Assembly (NCBI RefSeq): GCF_003703975.1
Contig: NZ_QTJY01000014.1
Coordinates: 62,001-126,000, forward strand
DNA from: Larkinella soli
Lineage (GTDB): Bacteria > Bacteroidota > Bacteroidia > Cytophagales > Spirosomataceae
Reading direction: 5' to 3'
Length of the DNA: 64,000 bases
In this document: piece by piece, positions 1 through 7,239 of the stretch
Layout: every line of letters starts with the position of its first letter
How positions within the stretch are numbered: position 1 is the first letter of the stretch
The notes under the pieces: generated by a model
What the model was told of the DNA's origin: nothing
What the model saw: the letters and a program-made list of their open reading frames with translations, nothing else
The model's database searches: none
Translations under genes and position numbers: made by a program

Positions 1-310
1 TGGCGATGTAGGCGGAAAAATACCCGAGCGAGTCACCCGCCAGGGTATACGATTTCAGGCCGTTGAAAAAAGAATCGAGCGTATACTTATTGTATCCGTA
101 ACGCTGATGATAGAGCCAGCCCAGCCGCTCGTAGGCCTGCGCCAGAGCCCCGTAGTTCTTCTCCTGCGTCAGGTGCTGGATACGGGTTTTCAGGCTGTCG
201 ATCGCCGGGTCGGCGGGTCGGGCCTGAACACCCGGGAAAAGAACGGCCAGCCCGAGGAGCAAAACCACTCCCAGGTTCCTGATTTCCGGAAAAGAAAGGC
301 AAGGCTTCAT
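1..310 (-). CDS. Secreted TPR protein, probable sensor histidine kinase (N-terminus only)
   Basis: Only the first 103 codons are present; the gene runs off the left edge. It begins with a hydrophobic signal peptide (about residues 11-30) followed by helical sequence containing AQAYERLGWLYHQ, a pattern typical of tetratricopeptide repeats. The ATG lies 12 bases after the stop of the NarL-type response regulator on the same strand, so the two are probably cotranscribed. In Bacteroidota, a secreted TPR protein beside a LuxR-type regulator is usually a TPR sensor kinase. That identity is inference, because no kinase domain is inside the window. Confidence 0.6.
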   Translation of the reverse strand, partial: MKPCLSFPEIRNLGVVLLLGLAVLFPGVQARPADPAIDSLKTRIQHLTQEKNYGALAQAYERLGWLYHQRYGYNKYTLDSFFNGLKSYTLAGDSLGYFSAYIA

Positions 311-322
311 GGATACGTTATA

Positions 323-970
323 TCAATCGATGACGCGCATTTCCATCGCGGTTTTGACGAGCAGGGCGGTATTCGGCACCCCAAATTTCATCAGCAGGCT
401 GCTCCGGTGAAATTCGACCGCCTTCACACTGACGAACAGCTGCGTGGCCATCTGCTGCGTCGTCATTCCCTGAGCGATGAGGGCCAGCACTTCGGTTTCC
501 CGGGGCGTCAGGTTGGGTTTCAGGCCCGCTCCATTCACCGGCTTCCGCGTACGCGGCTCGTCATGCAGCAGAATGTTGGTGATCACCTCGTTGAAATACG
601 GCTTTTCGCCGTGTACGGTCCGGATGGCCTGCAACAGCTCCGTCTTGGTCGTATTTTTCAATAAAAATCCCCTGGCCCCTTTCTTCACCACCCGCTTGAT
701 CAGACTGGCGTCGTCGTGCATCGTCAGCGCCACTACCCTCGTTGCCGGATAATGGCGGGTGATGTATTCACAAAGACTCAGACCGTCCTGAATCTGAGGA
801 AACGAAATGTCGAGCAGCACCACGTCGATCGGCATCCGGCCCAGACACTCGACCACCGACGTGACCGTATAACACCGCTCGGCCACTTCCATTTCTGACG
901 ATCCTGATATCAGCGACTCAATCCCCTCGACAAACACATTATGGTCGTCGGCTATCAATACCCGGATCAT
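323..970 (-). CDS. NarL/FixJ-family response regulator
   Basis: A 215-residue DNA-binding response regulator. The N-terminal receiver domain (about 1-120) has the acidic pair at D8-D9, the phosphoacceptor D54 in VVLLDISFP and the conserved Thr in VVALTMHDD. The C-terminal LuxR-type helix-turn-helix (about 150-210) starts with LTPRETEVLALIAQGMTTQQ and contains VSVKAVEFHRSSLLMKFGV. The length is normal for the family. It precedes the TPR protein by 12 bases, which is probably its cognate sensor. The target genes cannot be read from the sequence. Confidence 0.92.
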   Translation of the reverse strand: MIRVLIADDHNVFVEGIESLISGSSEMEVAERCYTVTSVVECLGRMPIDVVLLDISFPQIQDGLSLCEYITRHYPATRVVALTMHDDASLIKRVVKKGARGFLLKNTTKTELLQAIRTVHGEKPYFNEVITNILLHDEPRTRKPVNGAGLKPNLTPRETEVLALIAQGMTTQQMATQLFVSVKAVEFHRSSLLMKFGVPNTALLVKTAMEMRVID

Positions 971-1197
971 TTCGTTGGGTGCGTTCCTTAAATTGAATAT
1001 TGTTTAGCAAAATTAGGACTAATCAGGTTGGAGATGAAATAGTGAAAACCCGACTCCGGAATAATTTAGGGTATACCCTAACCCGTCCGTCCACTGCCCA
1101 GGACCCCTCGAATCTTCCCGCTCCGTATTAAAATGTCAACATTAATCCATGAAAATCCATTCCCGGAAATTGTCCGGCAATAAAATATTTTCAGCCC

Positions 1198-1230
1198 ATG
1201 AAAAAAGGGGCCGGCGGCCCCTTTTTTCAT
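1198..1230. terminator. Strong hairpin terminator
   Basis: A perfect 15-bp stem (1198-1212 with 1216-1230) with a 3-base loop. The GC core GGGGCC is flanked by A6 on one side and T6 on the other, so it can terminate in either direction. It lies just upstream of the regulator promoter region and 17 bases beyond the stop of the minus-strand gene at 1247-1930, which it most likely terminates. Confidence 0.8.
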
Positions 1231-1246
1231 CTCAAGCACGTGAAGA

Positions 1247-1930
1247 TCAGTTGAAGTGATACGGCCGATTGTCCTGGTTGATCATTTTGGAATTATGAAT
1301 CAAGCCCATCACAATAGCCCCGATCACGACGGCCACGGAGATCTGCAACAGGGAAATCAGGTTGAAAACCGACGACTCGCTGCGGCTCTCCCGAACCAGT
1401 TCGCTGCCGACGACCGACTGAATGCGGGTCAGGTCGTTCAGCCGCCCGATGGCCAGCCGGAACACGTCGGCGCTCTCCGCATCGAACAGGCGGTTGCCCG
1501 CCCCGGGGTCGCCGGCATCGCTGAGACGGAGAATGTCCTGCTCAAGCGTCGCATAGGCCCGCGTCCAGACCTTGAACTCCCGCAGACTCCGGGACTCCTC
1601 GGCCACCAGAAACGTTTTCTCAAACGCCCGGACCAGCGAGTCGATGCGCTGGTCGTGCAGCCGAAGCTGCCTTCTGACGTCCGCCGACGAGCTTCCCTGA
1701 CCGGCCAGCAGGTGCTTTTCGAGCAGGAGCCGCTTGTCGTAGAGGTTTTCGCTGAGGTAGACGATGCCGGTGGCCGGCACCAGCCGGTCGCTGTAGATGG
1801 AGGAAAAAGATTTATCGATATCGCGTATGTTGCTTCGGGAAATAATCGTGCTGAGAATGATCAGCAGCATGATCCCGGTTAACAGCAGGGACGCTATCAG
1901 CTTCTGCTGGATGATGAATGACCATTTCAT
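1247..1930 (-). CDS. Chemoreceptor-like four-helix-bundle membrane protein lacking an output domain
   Basis: A 227-residue protein with an N-terminal membrane helix (about 8-28), a periplasmic helical region (about 30-190) and a second membrane helix near the C-terminus (about 192-213), ending in a tail of about 15 residues. The spacing and the early motif SRSNIRDIDKSFSSIYSDRLVPA fit the 4HB_MCP_1 ligand-sensing domain. Unlike normal chemoreceptors it has no HAMP or MA signalling domain. Its stop is 17 bases before a strong terminator, so it looks monocistronic. It might act by contacting another membrane protein, but the function is unknown. Confidence 0.7.
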   Translation of the reverse strand: MKWSFIIQQKLIASLLLTGIMLLIILSTIISRSNIRDIDKSFSSIYSDRLVPATGIVYLSENLYDKRLLLEKHLLAGQGSSSADVRRQLRLHDQRIDSLVRAFEKTFLVAEESRSLREFKVWTRAYATLEQDILRLSDAGDPGAGNRLFDAESADVFRLAIGRLNDLTRIQSVVGSELVRESRSESSVFNLISLLQISVAVVIGAIVMGLIHNSKMINQDNRPYHFN

Positions 1931-2030
1931 GGGTGTCGCTATTTATGACGGCCCGAATCGCCGGACCCGTTATGTATTTAATATAACGAAAATATCATAA
2001 ATAAACTACATTCCGTCCCTCAGAACCTTT

Positions 2031-3116
2031 CTACCGGCTGGTTTTTAATACCGCCGTCACGGCCGGCCCGACGGGGTGTTCGCATTTGAAGTCGAACCCG
2101 AGCAGCTTCGCCATCGTAGCCGCCACCTGGTTCTGATAAAGCACAGGGCCGCCCGACTGCTCTCCGGTGGGTGCCACCCCGGCTCCGAAAGCCGCCAGCC
2201 ACATCTGGTACGAATCGGGGGTTTTGGTGCCGTGGTCCTTCCAGCGGGCCTTGGGCGTGTGACCCCGGCCGTGGTCGGTGGTGACGAGAATCGCCGTCTT
2301 CCCGGCATATTCGGGCATCGACTGGATCAGCTTCCAGAGATCGGCCATCCATGTATCGATCATCCGGAGCTGGCGCAGGTGATCGTGGTATCGGCCGGCG
2401 TGGGCCAGGTCGTCGGGTTCGTCGTAGGATAGAAACAGCACTTTCGGTTTTTGCCGCTTCAGGTAAGAACGCGCGGAGAAATAGGTCAGGTAGTCGCTCC
2501 GGACGCCGTTGCCGAACTCGTTGGGAACCAGAGAAGTCATGTCGCTCAGAAGCGAGTCGACGGCCGAAACCGGGTGCGTCGGTTCGTTGGCCGAGCTGGC
2601 CGGAATGCCGGTTTTCTCCTCGTTGACGGCCGCTTCGATCACATCCCAGGACGAAAACACCGCCACTTTGCCCCGGTAGGCCGGCTGGTTGTTCAGGAAC
2701 TCCAGCACCGTGGTGTTCGGGTTGTCCTTCTTATCGTTGGAGTTGATGCGCTCGTCGGCATAGCCGGACAGGATTTCGTTGTAACCCGGGTAGCTGAACC
2801 AGAACGGGTTCGAGACGTTGACGCGGCTGCCGCGCTGCCGGTTGCCGTAGAGCTGGCCCTCTTTAGCCGTCATGTTCCACAGAAACGGCAGGAGCAGCTG
2901 CCGCCGGGCCTCGGGCGTGGGCGCCCAGAACTGTTTGCGGGCCGCGGCCGTGTCGCGCGAGAAGACCGGATCGAACAGCAGCGTCGAATCCGCCCCGTTG
3001 AATACCTCCTGCCAGCGAACCCCGTCGAGGGTGATCAGAATCAGGTTCTGCGCGGGCTGCTGCGCTAGGGTCGGGAGGGACAAAAGCATCCCCGACAGCC
3101 AGAAAATGAGTTTCAT
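2031..3116 (-). CDS. Secreted alkaline-phosphatase-superfamily enzyme (type I phosphodiesterase-like)
   Basis: A 361-residue exported hydrolase with a signal peptide (residues 1-18, cleavage near TLAQ). Family metal ligands are visible: D31 in ITLDGVRW, D232 and H239 in YDEPDDLAHAGR, the DH pair 281-282 in TTDHGRGH, and H295. The probable nucleophile is S108 in NPFWFSYPGYNE, at the position of the Thr of nucleotide pyrophosphatases. It follows the FAD oxidoreductase by 33 bases on the same strand, so it may release phosphate from an organic phosphorus compound in the periplasm. The substrate is unknown. A phosphonoacetate hydrolase is possible by fold, but the signal peptide argues against it. 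Confidence 0.75.
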   Translation of the reverse strand: MKLIFWLSGMLLSLPTLAQQPAQNLILITLDGVRWQEVFNGADSTLLFDPVFSRDTAAARKQFWAPTPEARRQLLLPFLWNMTAKEGQLYGNRQRGSRVNVSNPFWFSYPGYNEILSGYADERINSNDKKDNPNTTVLEFLNNQPAYRGKVAVFSSWDVIEAAVNEEKTGIPASSANEPTHPVSAVDSLLSDMTSLVPNEFGNGVRSDYLTYFSARSYLKRQKPKVLFLSYDEPDDLAHAGRYHDHLRQLRMIDTWMADLWKLIQSMPEYAGKTAILVTTDHGRGHTPKARWKDHGTKTPDSYQMWLAAFGAGVAPTGEQSGGPVLYQNQVAATMAKLLGFDFKCEHPVGPAVTAVLKTSR

Positions 3117-3149
3117 AGCGTAAAAAAAGTGAAGGATGAAAGGTGGTAT

Positions 3150-4304
3150 TTATCCAAACAGGGTGGCGATGACCTCTTCCGCGTAACCGCAGCTTCCGGT
3201 CATTCCTTTCCCGCCGATGGCCGTACGGATGTGAATGCTGTTCCCGATGTCGTGTTCATAAACGTCGTGGTCGCCGTGCTGGGGATAGAAACCCGACCAG
3301 GTTTCGGACAACGCCCGGACGTCGAACGTCACGATGCGCTGGGCTTCCCGGAGCATCAGTTCGTTCAGGTGCGCATTGGTGTGATACCCCAGCGACTCGA
3401 CCTCGTCCACCGACGCATATTCGTGCGAATCGCCGATGATGACCGAGCCGTCGACGGCTTTCTTGAACAGGATATGAATGCCCCAGCGCTTCAGTTCCTC
3501 CAGAGGTTCCGGCGTCCGGATCCGGCCGTAGGAGGGGCACTGAGTAAAAGACTCATACCGGCGGATGGTCAGACCCGTCAGGATGTTACCTTCCAGCGGC
3601 AGGTCGGGCAGGGCCACGGTCCGCATCATCTGGAGTTTGGACGTGATGATCCCGCTGGTGCGGAACACGTTCGGAAACAGCAGCCGGAACTCCCCGCCCC
3701 CGCAGACGATCACCTTCCCGGCCTGCCAGGTTTCGCCGGCGGTGCTTCGGACGGTCACATGGCTTTCCGAAGGATCACAACCCACCACGGCGGTCCGGAA
3801 CTGAAGCGTCAGATTCGGAAACCGCCCGGCCATGTACTGATGCAGCCGGTGAATGAACTGATTCGGTTCGGCGCTCAGCTCCTGCGGAAAAAACAGAGCC
3901 TCCCGGGCGTACGACCGCCGGATCACCGGATAACGTTCGAGCAGCCGGTCGGCCGTCAGCAGTTCGGATGCGTACGATTCGGCGTCGAAACGGGCCTTGA
4001 CCTCGTGCAGCAGCGTCTGTTCGTCCTCGTCCGAAGCGATGTAGACCGAGCCGTTCCGCCGGAGCGAGAGGTCGAATTCCTGCTGAATCTGTCCATAGAT
4101 CTCCAGCCCCCGCCGACCGTAGGCAAACCAGCGGCCGCTCATCCCCGACGGAACGATCTGACCGAAATTGCGGACCGTCGCCTGGTGCGGCTGCGCATCT
4201 TTCTCCAGCAGCAGCACCTTCAGTCCCCGAACGGCGGCATGGTAAGCGTGGAACGTCCCGACGATACCGCCACCGACCACAATCAGATCGTACGTCATGT
4301 TCAA
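3150..4304 (-). CDS. FAD-dependent oxidoreductase of the phosphonate-associated TIGR03364 type
   Basis: A 384-residue DAO-family flavoenzyme. The N-terminal Rossmann dinucleotide-binding motif is DLIVVGGGIVGTFHAYHAA with the acidic LLLEKD that follows, and a second FAD-contacting segment, AIGGKGMTGSCGYAEE, lies at the C-terminus. TIGR03364 members are recurrently encoded beside phosphonatase-like hydrolases and are thought to oxidatively deaminate 2-aminoethylphosphonate analogues. Exactly that partner is present here at 5303-6064, which strengthens the assignment. It is followed by the secreted phosphatase-like gene 33 bases on. A consensus -7 box lies at 4319-4326. The exact substrate is inference. 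Confidence 0.8.
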   Translation of the reverse strand: MNMTYDLIVVGGGIVGTFHAYHAAVRGLKVLLLEKDAQPHQATVRNFGQIVPSGMSGRWFAYGRRGLEIYGQIQQEFDLSLRRNGSVYIASDEDEQTLLHEVKARFDAESYASELLTADRLLERYPVIRRSYAREALFFPQELSAEPNQFIHRLHQYMAGRFPNLTLQFRTAVVGCDPSESHVTVRSTAGETWQAGKVIVCGGGEFRLLFPNVFRTSGIITSKLQMMRTVALPDLPLEGNILTGLTIRRYESFTQCPSYGRIRTPEPLEELKRWGIHILFKKAVDGSVIIGDSHEYASVDEVESLGYHTNAHLNELMLREAQRIVTFDVRALSETWSGFYPQHGDHDVYEHDIGNSIHIRTAIGGKGMTGSCGYAEEVIATLFG

Positions 4305-4318
4305 GTTGAAAATTAACC

Positions 4319-4326
4319 CAAAATTA
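4319..4326 (-). promoter_or_regulatory. Bacteroidota -7 promoter element for the FAD oxidoreductase
   Basis: TAATTTTG on the minus strand matches the Bacteroidota TAnnTTTG -7 consensus exactly, 15 bases before the ATG at 4304. No good -33 TTTG is seen at the usual spacing, so an activator may be needed. Confidence 0.45.
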
Positions 4327-4374
4327 GCCGCCGGATGTTTAATTAATAATAAACACCGTTAAGTATTTATTAAC

Positions 4375-4968
4375 TTACCGATTGGCGGTTTCGCGAAAAA
4401 AATAAACGATCAGCATCAGGGCGGGTTCAGTGCCCGGATTACGGGGTTTATGCGGCAGTACGGCGTCGAAGAAAATGGAGTCGCCGGTTTCCAGCAGGAA
4501 GGTCTCCGTTCCGATGGTATATTCAACCCGGCCGGTGATGACGTATTTGAATTCGAAGGCGTCGGTCCGGATCAGCCGGGGCCGGTCGGCGCCCGGCTGC
4601 AGCTCCAGCAGCACGAAATCGACCGGATGGCCGGCAATGCCCTTTGCCAGCACGCGCTGGTAGCGGAACCCCTTCGTCGGCTCCTTTTCAAAATCCTTGT
4701 AGTCGGCCCGCCTGCGGACGATCACCTTCGGGTCGGCGGCCATGTCCCCGATGTCCCTGAAAAATTCGTTGATGTCCATATCCAGAGACTGGATGAGGCA
4801 GATCAGCACCAGCAGGGAAGGAATCGTGCGGTTGTTTTCGATCTGGGAAATCAGACTTTTGCTGACATCGGCCCGTCGGGCCAGTTCATCGAGGGTAACT
4901 TTTTTACTTTTCCGAATTTCACGCAATCGCTGACTGATCTGCATTGCGATTTCTTCCTGCATTATCAT
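4375..4968 (-). CDS. XRE-family transcriptional regulator with cupin sensor domain
   Basis: A 197-residue regulator with an N-terminal XRE helix-turn-helix (about residues 10-65; LDELARRADVSKSLISQIEN) and a C-terminal cupin barrel (about 120-190; ETFLLETGDSIFFDAVLPHKPRN). The open frame extends to a TTG at 5022, but the ATG at 4968 directly before the conserved region is preferred. It sits between the FAD oxidoreductase (same strand, 70 bases downstream) and the divergent phosphonatase-like gene, so it probably controls both, with a small ligand bound in the cupin. The ligand, perhaps an aminophosphonate or its product, is inference. Confidence 0.85.
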   Translation of the reverse strand: MIMQEEIAMQISQRLREIRKSKKVTLDELARRADVSKSLISQIENNRTIPSLLVLICLIQSLDMDINEFFRDIGDMAADPKVIVRRRADYKDFEKEPTKGFRYQRVLAKGIAGHPVDFVLLELQPGADRPRLIRTDAFEFKYVITGRVEYTIGTETFLLETGDSIFFDAVLPHKPRNPGTEPALMLIVYFFRETANR

Positions 4969-5254
4969 TCGATCGGTACTTTTTAAGGTCGGTTGGTCCA
5001 ATTCGTTCAAGCGGATTTCCAAAGGTCATCAGTCCGGCGGCAAATATCAACATATCAGCCATCAAATCCCGACCCCGCTTCCGATGAGCGGATAGATCCC
5101 TTTCGGTTCGTTCAGCCGGTCCTTTTCCCTACCTTTCGCTTTTTATAACGTTCGGGGGCAGCCGGAACCGGATGTAAAGCCTGTGTTAGCGTGTGCCGGA
5201 CGCTTTTCGCAAAAATTTTATTTCAGTATTAGTTAATAAAAGTTCAGCACAGTT

Positions 5255-5262
5255 TAATTTTG
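5255..5262 (+). promoter_or_regulatory. Bacteroidota -7 promoter element for the phosphonatase-like gene
   Basis: TAATTTTG matches the TAnnTTTG -7 consensus exactly, 40 bases before the ATG at 5303, and is identical to the -7 box of the FAD oxidoreductase. The -33 region is poor. The motif AGTTAATAAA lies 14 bases upstream. Confidence 0.45.
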
Positions 5263-5302
5263 TAGTCAGTTTATGCAATCTGAATAAGCAGGACAGAGCA
5301 TT

Positions 5303-6064
5303 ATGTCGTTGATTCAACTGGTGATTTTCGATATGGCCGGCACCACCGTGCGTGACCGGAAGGAGGTAGAAGGCTGTTTTGCTGAAGCCGCCCGGCAAAC
5401 CGGCCTGATCGTTTCCGGCGAACGCATTACCGCCGTCCAGGGCTGGGCCAAGCGGTTTGTTTTCGAAACACTCTGGACCGAGCAGCTCGGTGCCGGTGAC
5501 CCGTCGATCCCGGAGCGGGTCGATCATTCCTACGCGGTATTCCGTGACATTCTGGAGAATCACTATCGGACCCAGTCCGTCGAACCCACCGAAGGCTGCC
5601 TCGACACCTTCCGCCTGCTCCGCGAGCAGGGCATCGCCATCGCCCTGACGACCGGCTTTTACCGCAAAGTCACGAACATCATCCTGGAACGCCTGGGCTG
5701 GAACGCCGGGCTGGACGACCAGTACCGGGGCACGCCCGAGAGCCTGATTCAGTTGTCGGTCGCCAGCGACGAGGTGGCGCAGGGCCGACCGGCCCCGGAC
5801 CTGATTTTCAGAGTCATGGAAACGCTGGGCATTTCGGACCCGCAGGCCGTGGTCAACCTCGGCGATACGCCCTCCGATCTGGAATCGGGCCGCCGGGCAG
5901 GCGTCCGGCTGAGCCTCGGCATCACGAACGGCACCCATACCGCCGACCAGTTGCGGCCATACGACAGCGACGGCCTGATCGGCTCGCTGCGGGAATTGCC
6001 GGCTTTTCTGGCGGAACGGAATCTGATCCTGCCGGAAAATCGGACGCAGGCAATTTCGAACTAA
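5303..6064 (+). CDS. Phosphonatase-like HAD hydrolase (TIGR03351 type)
   Basis: A 253-residue haloacid-dehalogenase hydrolase close to phosphonoacetaldehyde hydrolase. Motif I is FDMAGTTV with nucleophile D10. The cap region contains GWAK with K50, near where PhnX has its Schiff-base lysine. Motif II is T116/T117 in ALTTGF, motif III is in GRPAPDLIF, and motif IV is NLGDTPSDLESG with D188 and D192. The TIGR03351 family is syntenic with TIGR03364 FAD oxidoreductases, as here. Predicted role: C-P bond cleavage of a phosphonoaldehyde made by the oxidoreductase, giving phosphate. It is divergent from the XRE-cupin regulator across about 330 bases. Confidence 0.82.
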   Translation: MSLIQLVIFDMAGTTVRDRKEVEGCFAEAARQTGLIVSGERITAVQGWAKRFVFETLWTEQLGAGDPSIPERVDHSYAVFRDILENHYRTQSVEPTEGCLDTFRLLREQGIAIALTTGFYRKVTNIILERLGWNAGLDDQYRGTPESLIQLSVASDEVAQGRPAPDLIFRVMETLGISDPQAVVNLGDTPSDLESGRRAGVRLSLGITNGTHTADQLRPYDSDGLIGSLRELPAFLAERNLILPENRTQAISN

Positions 6065-6179
6065 CTCTCATTCAGCCGCTTTCGCAGTTCACCGTTCATT
6101 TTTCGATAACTACCGGGTTTCCCTCTCCTGCTGCCGGTTCGCGCTGGCTTTCCGGCCGTGAAGCGTCTACCTTCCGGAC

Positions 6180-6810
6180 ATGAAAGCCATAACGGTACTC
6201 AACTGGTCGCTCATCGGGCTTTACGCCGTTCTGCTGACGTACGGGTGGCTGACGCTGGACCGGTCCGGGACGGATGCCGCCGGAAAGGGCATGGCGGTCG
6301 CTTACCTGCTGGCGGTTTTGACCGCCCCGCTCGGCATCGGTCTGTTTCAGGGGGTTTCGGGTATCTTCTCCCTCCGGCAAAGCCGAAGAAGGCCGGCTTG
6401 ACGGTACGTTTTACTTCCCCGATGCACCCCGGCAGGAAGCCGCAGCCGCCATTCTGGCGGGCGATACGGCCCGGCTTGAAAAACGGCTGCTGCCCCTTCG
6501 GCCCCGGCTCAACGAAAGCGGCAACGAACCCATCACCCTGCTCGATTTTGCCGCCCTACAGGCCGTCCGGACCGGAAACAAGGCTCCGGCCATGGCGTGT
6601 CTGGCGCTTCTGGTGGAGGCCGGGGCCACCCTGAAAACGGCCGACACGCTTCACACGGATACGCACGCGCTCATCGCCCGGGAGTGTTCGGCCCCGCTGC
6701 CGGAACTCATCGACCGCCGGGCCGAACAGTTTGCCGCCGAAGGCGATACCCCCGCCGGATTTCCGTCCCTGAAAATTTTTTTGCGGAAACAGCCACCGCA
6801 AAACCCCTGA
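6180..6810 (+). pseudogene. Frameshifted membrane-anchored ankyrin-repeat protein
   Basis: Two reading frames seem to belong to one broken gene. Frame one (ATG 6180 to stop 6401) encodes 73 residues with two hydrophobic segments. A second frame is open from 6322 to the stop at 6808-6810 but has no ATG until 6592, and encodes ankyrin-like sequence: AAILAGDTARLEKRLL, then LNESGNEPITLLDFAAL and CLALLVEAGATL. The N-terminal frame ends in basic residues after the second helix, while the ankyrin part starts without an initiator. The simplest reading is a +1/-2 shift, perhaps with a small deletion, between about 6322 and 6401. A sequencing error would look the same. Confidence 0.55.
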
Positions 6811-6816
6811 AAAACA

Positions 6817-6849
6817 GAAAACCAACCGGCTTCAGCACAGTTGGTTTTC
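6817..6849 (-). terminator. Hairpin terminator shared by converging units
   Basis: A 10-bp perfect stem, 6817-6826 (GAAAACCAAC) with 6840-6849, and a 13-base loop. On the minus strand the T-rich arm is followed by CTGTTTTT. This places it 19 bases after the stop of the riboswitch-linked 28-codon ORF. It can also stop the ankyrin transcript from the other side. Confidence 0.7.
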
Positions 6850-6868
6850 CCTCCGGTGAACAGGATGA

Positions 6869-6955
6869 TTAGCGAGCCGGCCGGCAGACCACAACGGGTA
6901 CGAGATGCCAGTCCTGATCGGGATCGCAGCGCTGATAAGATGCTTTGTTGATCAT
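6869..6955 (-). CDS. 28-residue ORF directly downstream of a SAM-I riboswitch
   Basis: A short ORF of 28 codons (ATG at 6953-6955, TAA at 6869-6871) starting 11 bases after the 3' arm of the riboswitch P1 helix. The predicted peptide begins MINKASYQRC, has D-P-D-Q-D-W-H in the middle, a hydrophobic VPVVV run and a second Cys at position 24, and ends in PAR. It has no signal peptide. A terminator follows and no other minus-strand gene lies behind it, so this ORF is the only apparent coding target of the riboswitch. I do not recognise the peptide. It could be a real small protein, a leader remnant, or non-coding. Confidence 0.5.
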   Translation of the reverse strand: MINKASYQRCDPDQDWHLVPVVVCRPAR

Positions 6956-6966
6956 GGTTGTTGTTA

Positions 6967-7067
6967 ATTTATAGGTCCTAAAATAGTTTTAGGCCGGTTA
7001 GCACTAACACCTTGCGGTAAGTTGCTAAGGGTTCACAGAGCCGGTCTCTCCCCCTTTCGGTATAAAT
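6967..7067 (-). promoter_or_regulatory. SAM-I (S-box) riboswitch
   Basis: Read on the minus strand, all SAM-I elements are present. P1 is ATTTATA (7067-7061) with TATAAAT (6973-6967). P2 is AAGGG/CCCTT (7056-7052 with 7031-7027) plus AGAG/CTCT, separated by GG on one side and GTGAA on the other, as in the kink-turn. Its loop ACCGG can pair with CCGG at 6997-6994 (pseudoknot). The conserved AGCAAC follows at 7026-7021. P3 is ACC-GCAA-GGT, then GTGCTAA in the P3/P4 joining region, and P4 is CCTAAAA/TTTTAGG (6993-6987 with 6983-6977). The ligand, S-adenosylmethionine, is inferred from family identity. Confidence 0.88.
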
Positions 7068-7107
7068 CACAACTACTCACAGAAGAGAAGTAATTGAGAT
7101 AACGATG

Positions 7108-7139
7108 CAAAAATGAAGCACGAAATTCTTATTTCCAAA
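7108..7139 (-). promoter_or_regulatory. Bacteroidota promoter for the riboswitch transcript
   Basis: Minus strand: -33 element TTTG (7139-7136), a 20-base spacer, then CATTTTTG (7115-7108), one mismatch from the TAnnTTTG -7 consensus. Spacing is ideal. Transcription would start near 7100, about 35 bases before the riboswitch P1 helix. Confidence 0.65.
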
Positions 7140-7181
7140 TTTAATCTATATTATTTATAGAATAAATATTTTATTACCCCA

Positions 7182-7215
7182 TTTGACCGACGTATCGGCT
7201 TAAGGAATAATTTAG
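7182..7215 (+). promoter_or_regulatory. Possible promoter of the aminotransferase operon
   Basis: TTTG at 7182-7185, then a 22-base spacer and TAATTTAG at 7208-7215 (one mismatch to TAnnTTTG). It would give a leader of about 18-20 bases before the ATG at 7240. Spacing is slightly long, so this is tentative. Confidence 0.35.
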
Positions 7216-7239
7216 TCGGCAGTTTTTAACCGGATCTGA

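Noticed and set aside
2031-3116. Phosphonoacetate hydrolase PhnA
   Set aside because: Same superfamily, but a signal peptide and a Ser at the nucleophile place do not favour it; substrate left open.
4318-4380. PHO-box repeats upstream of the FAD oxidoreductase
   Set aside because: Only two loosely matching TTAAY units 11 bp apart and 29 bases from the -7 box; not comparable with the array at 38352-38395.
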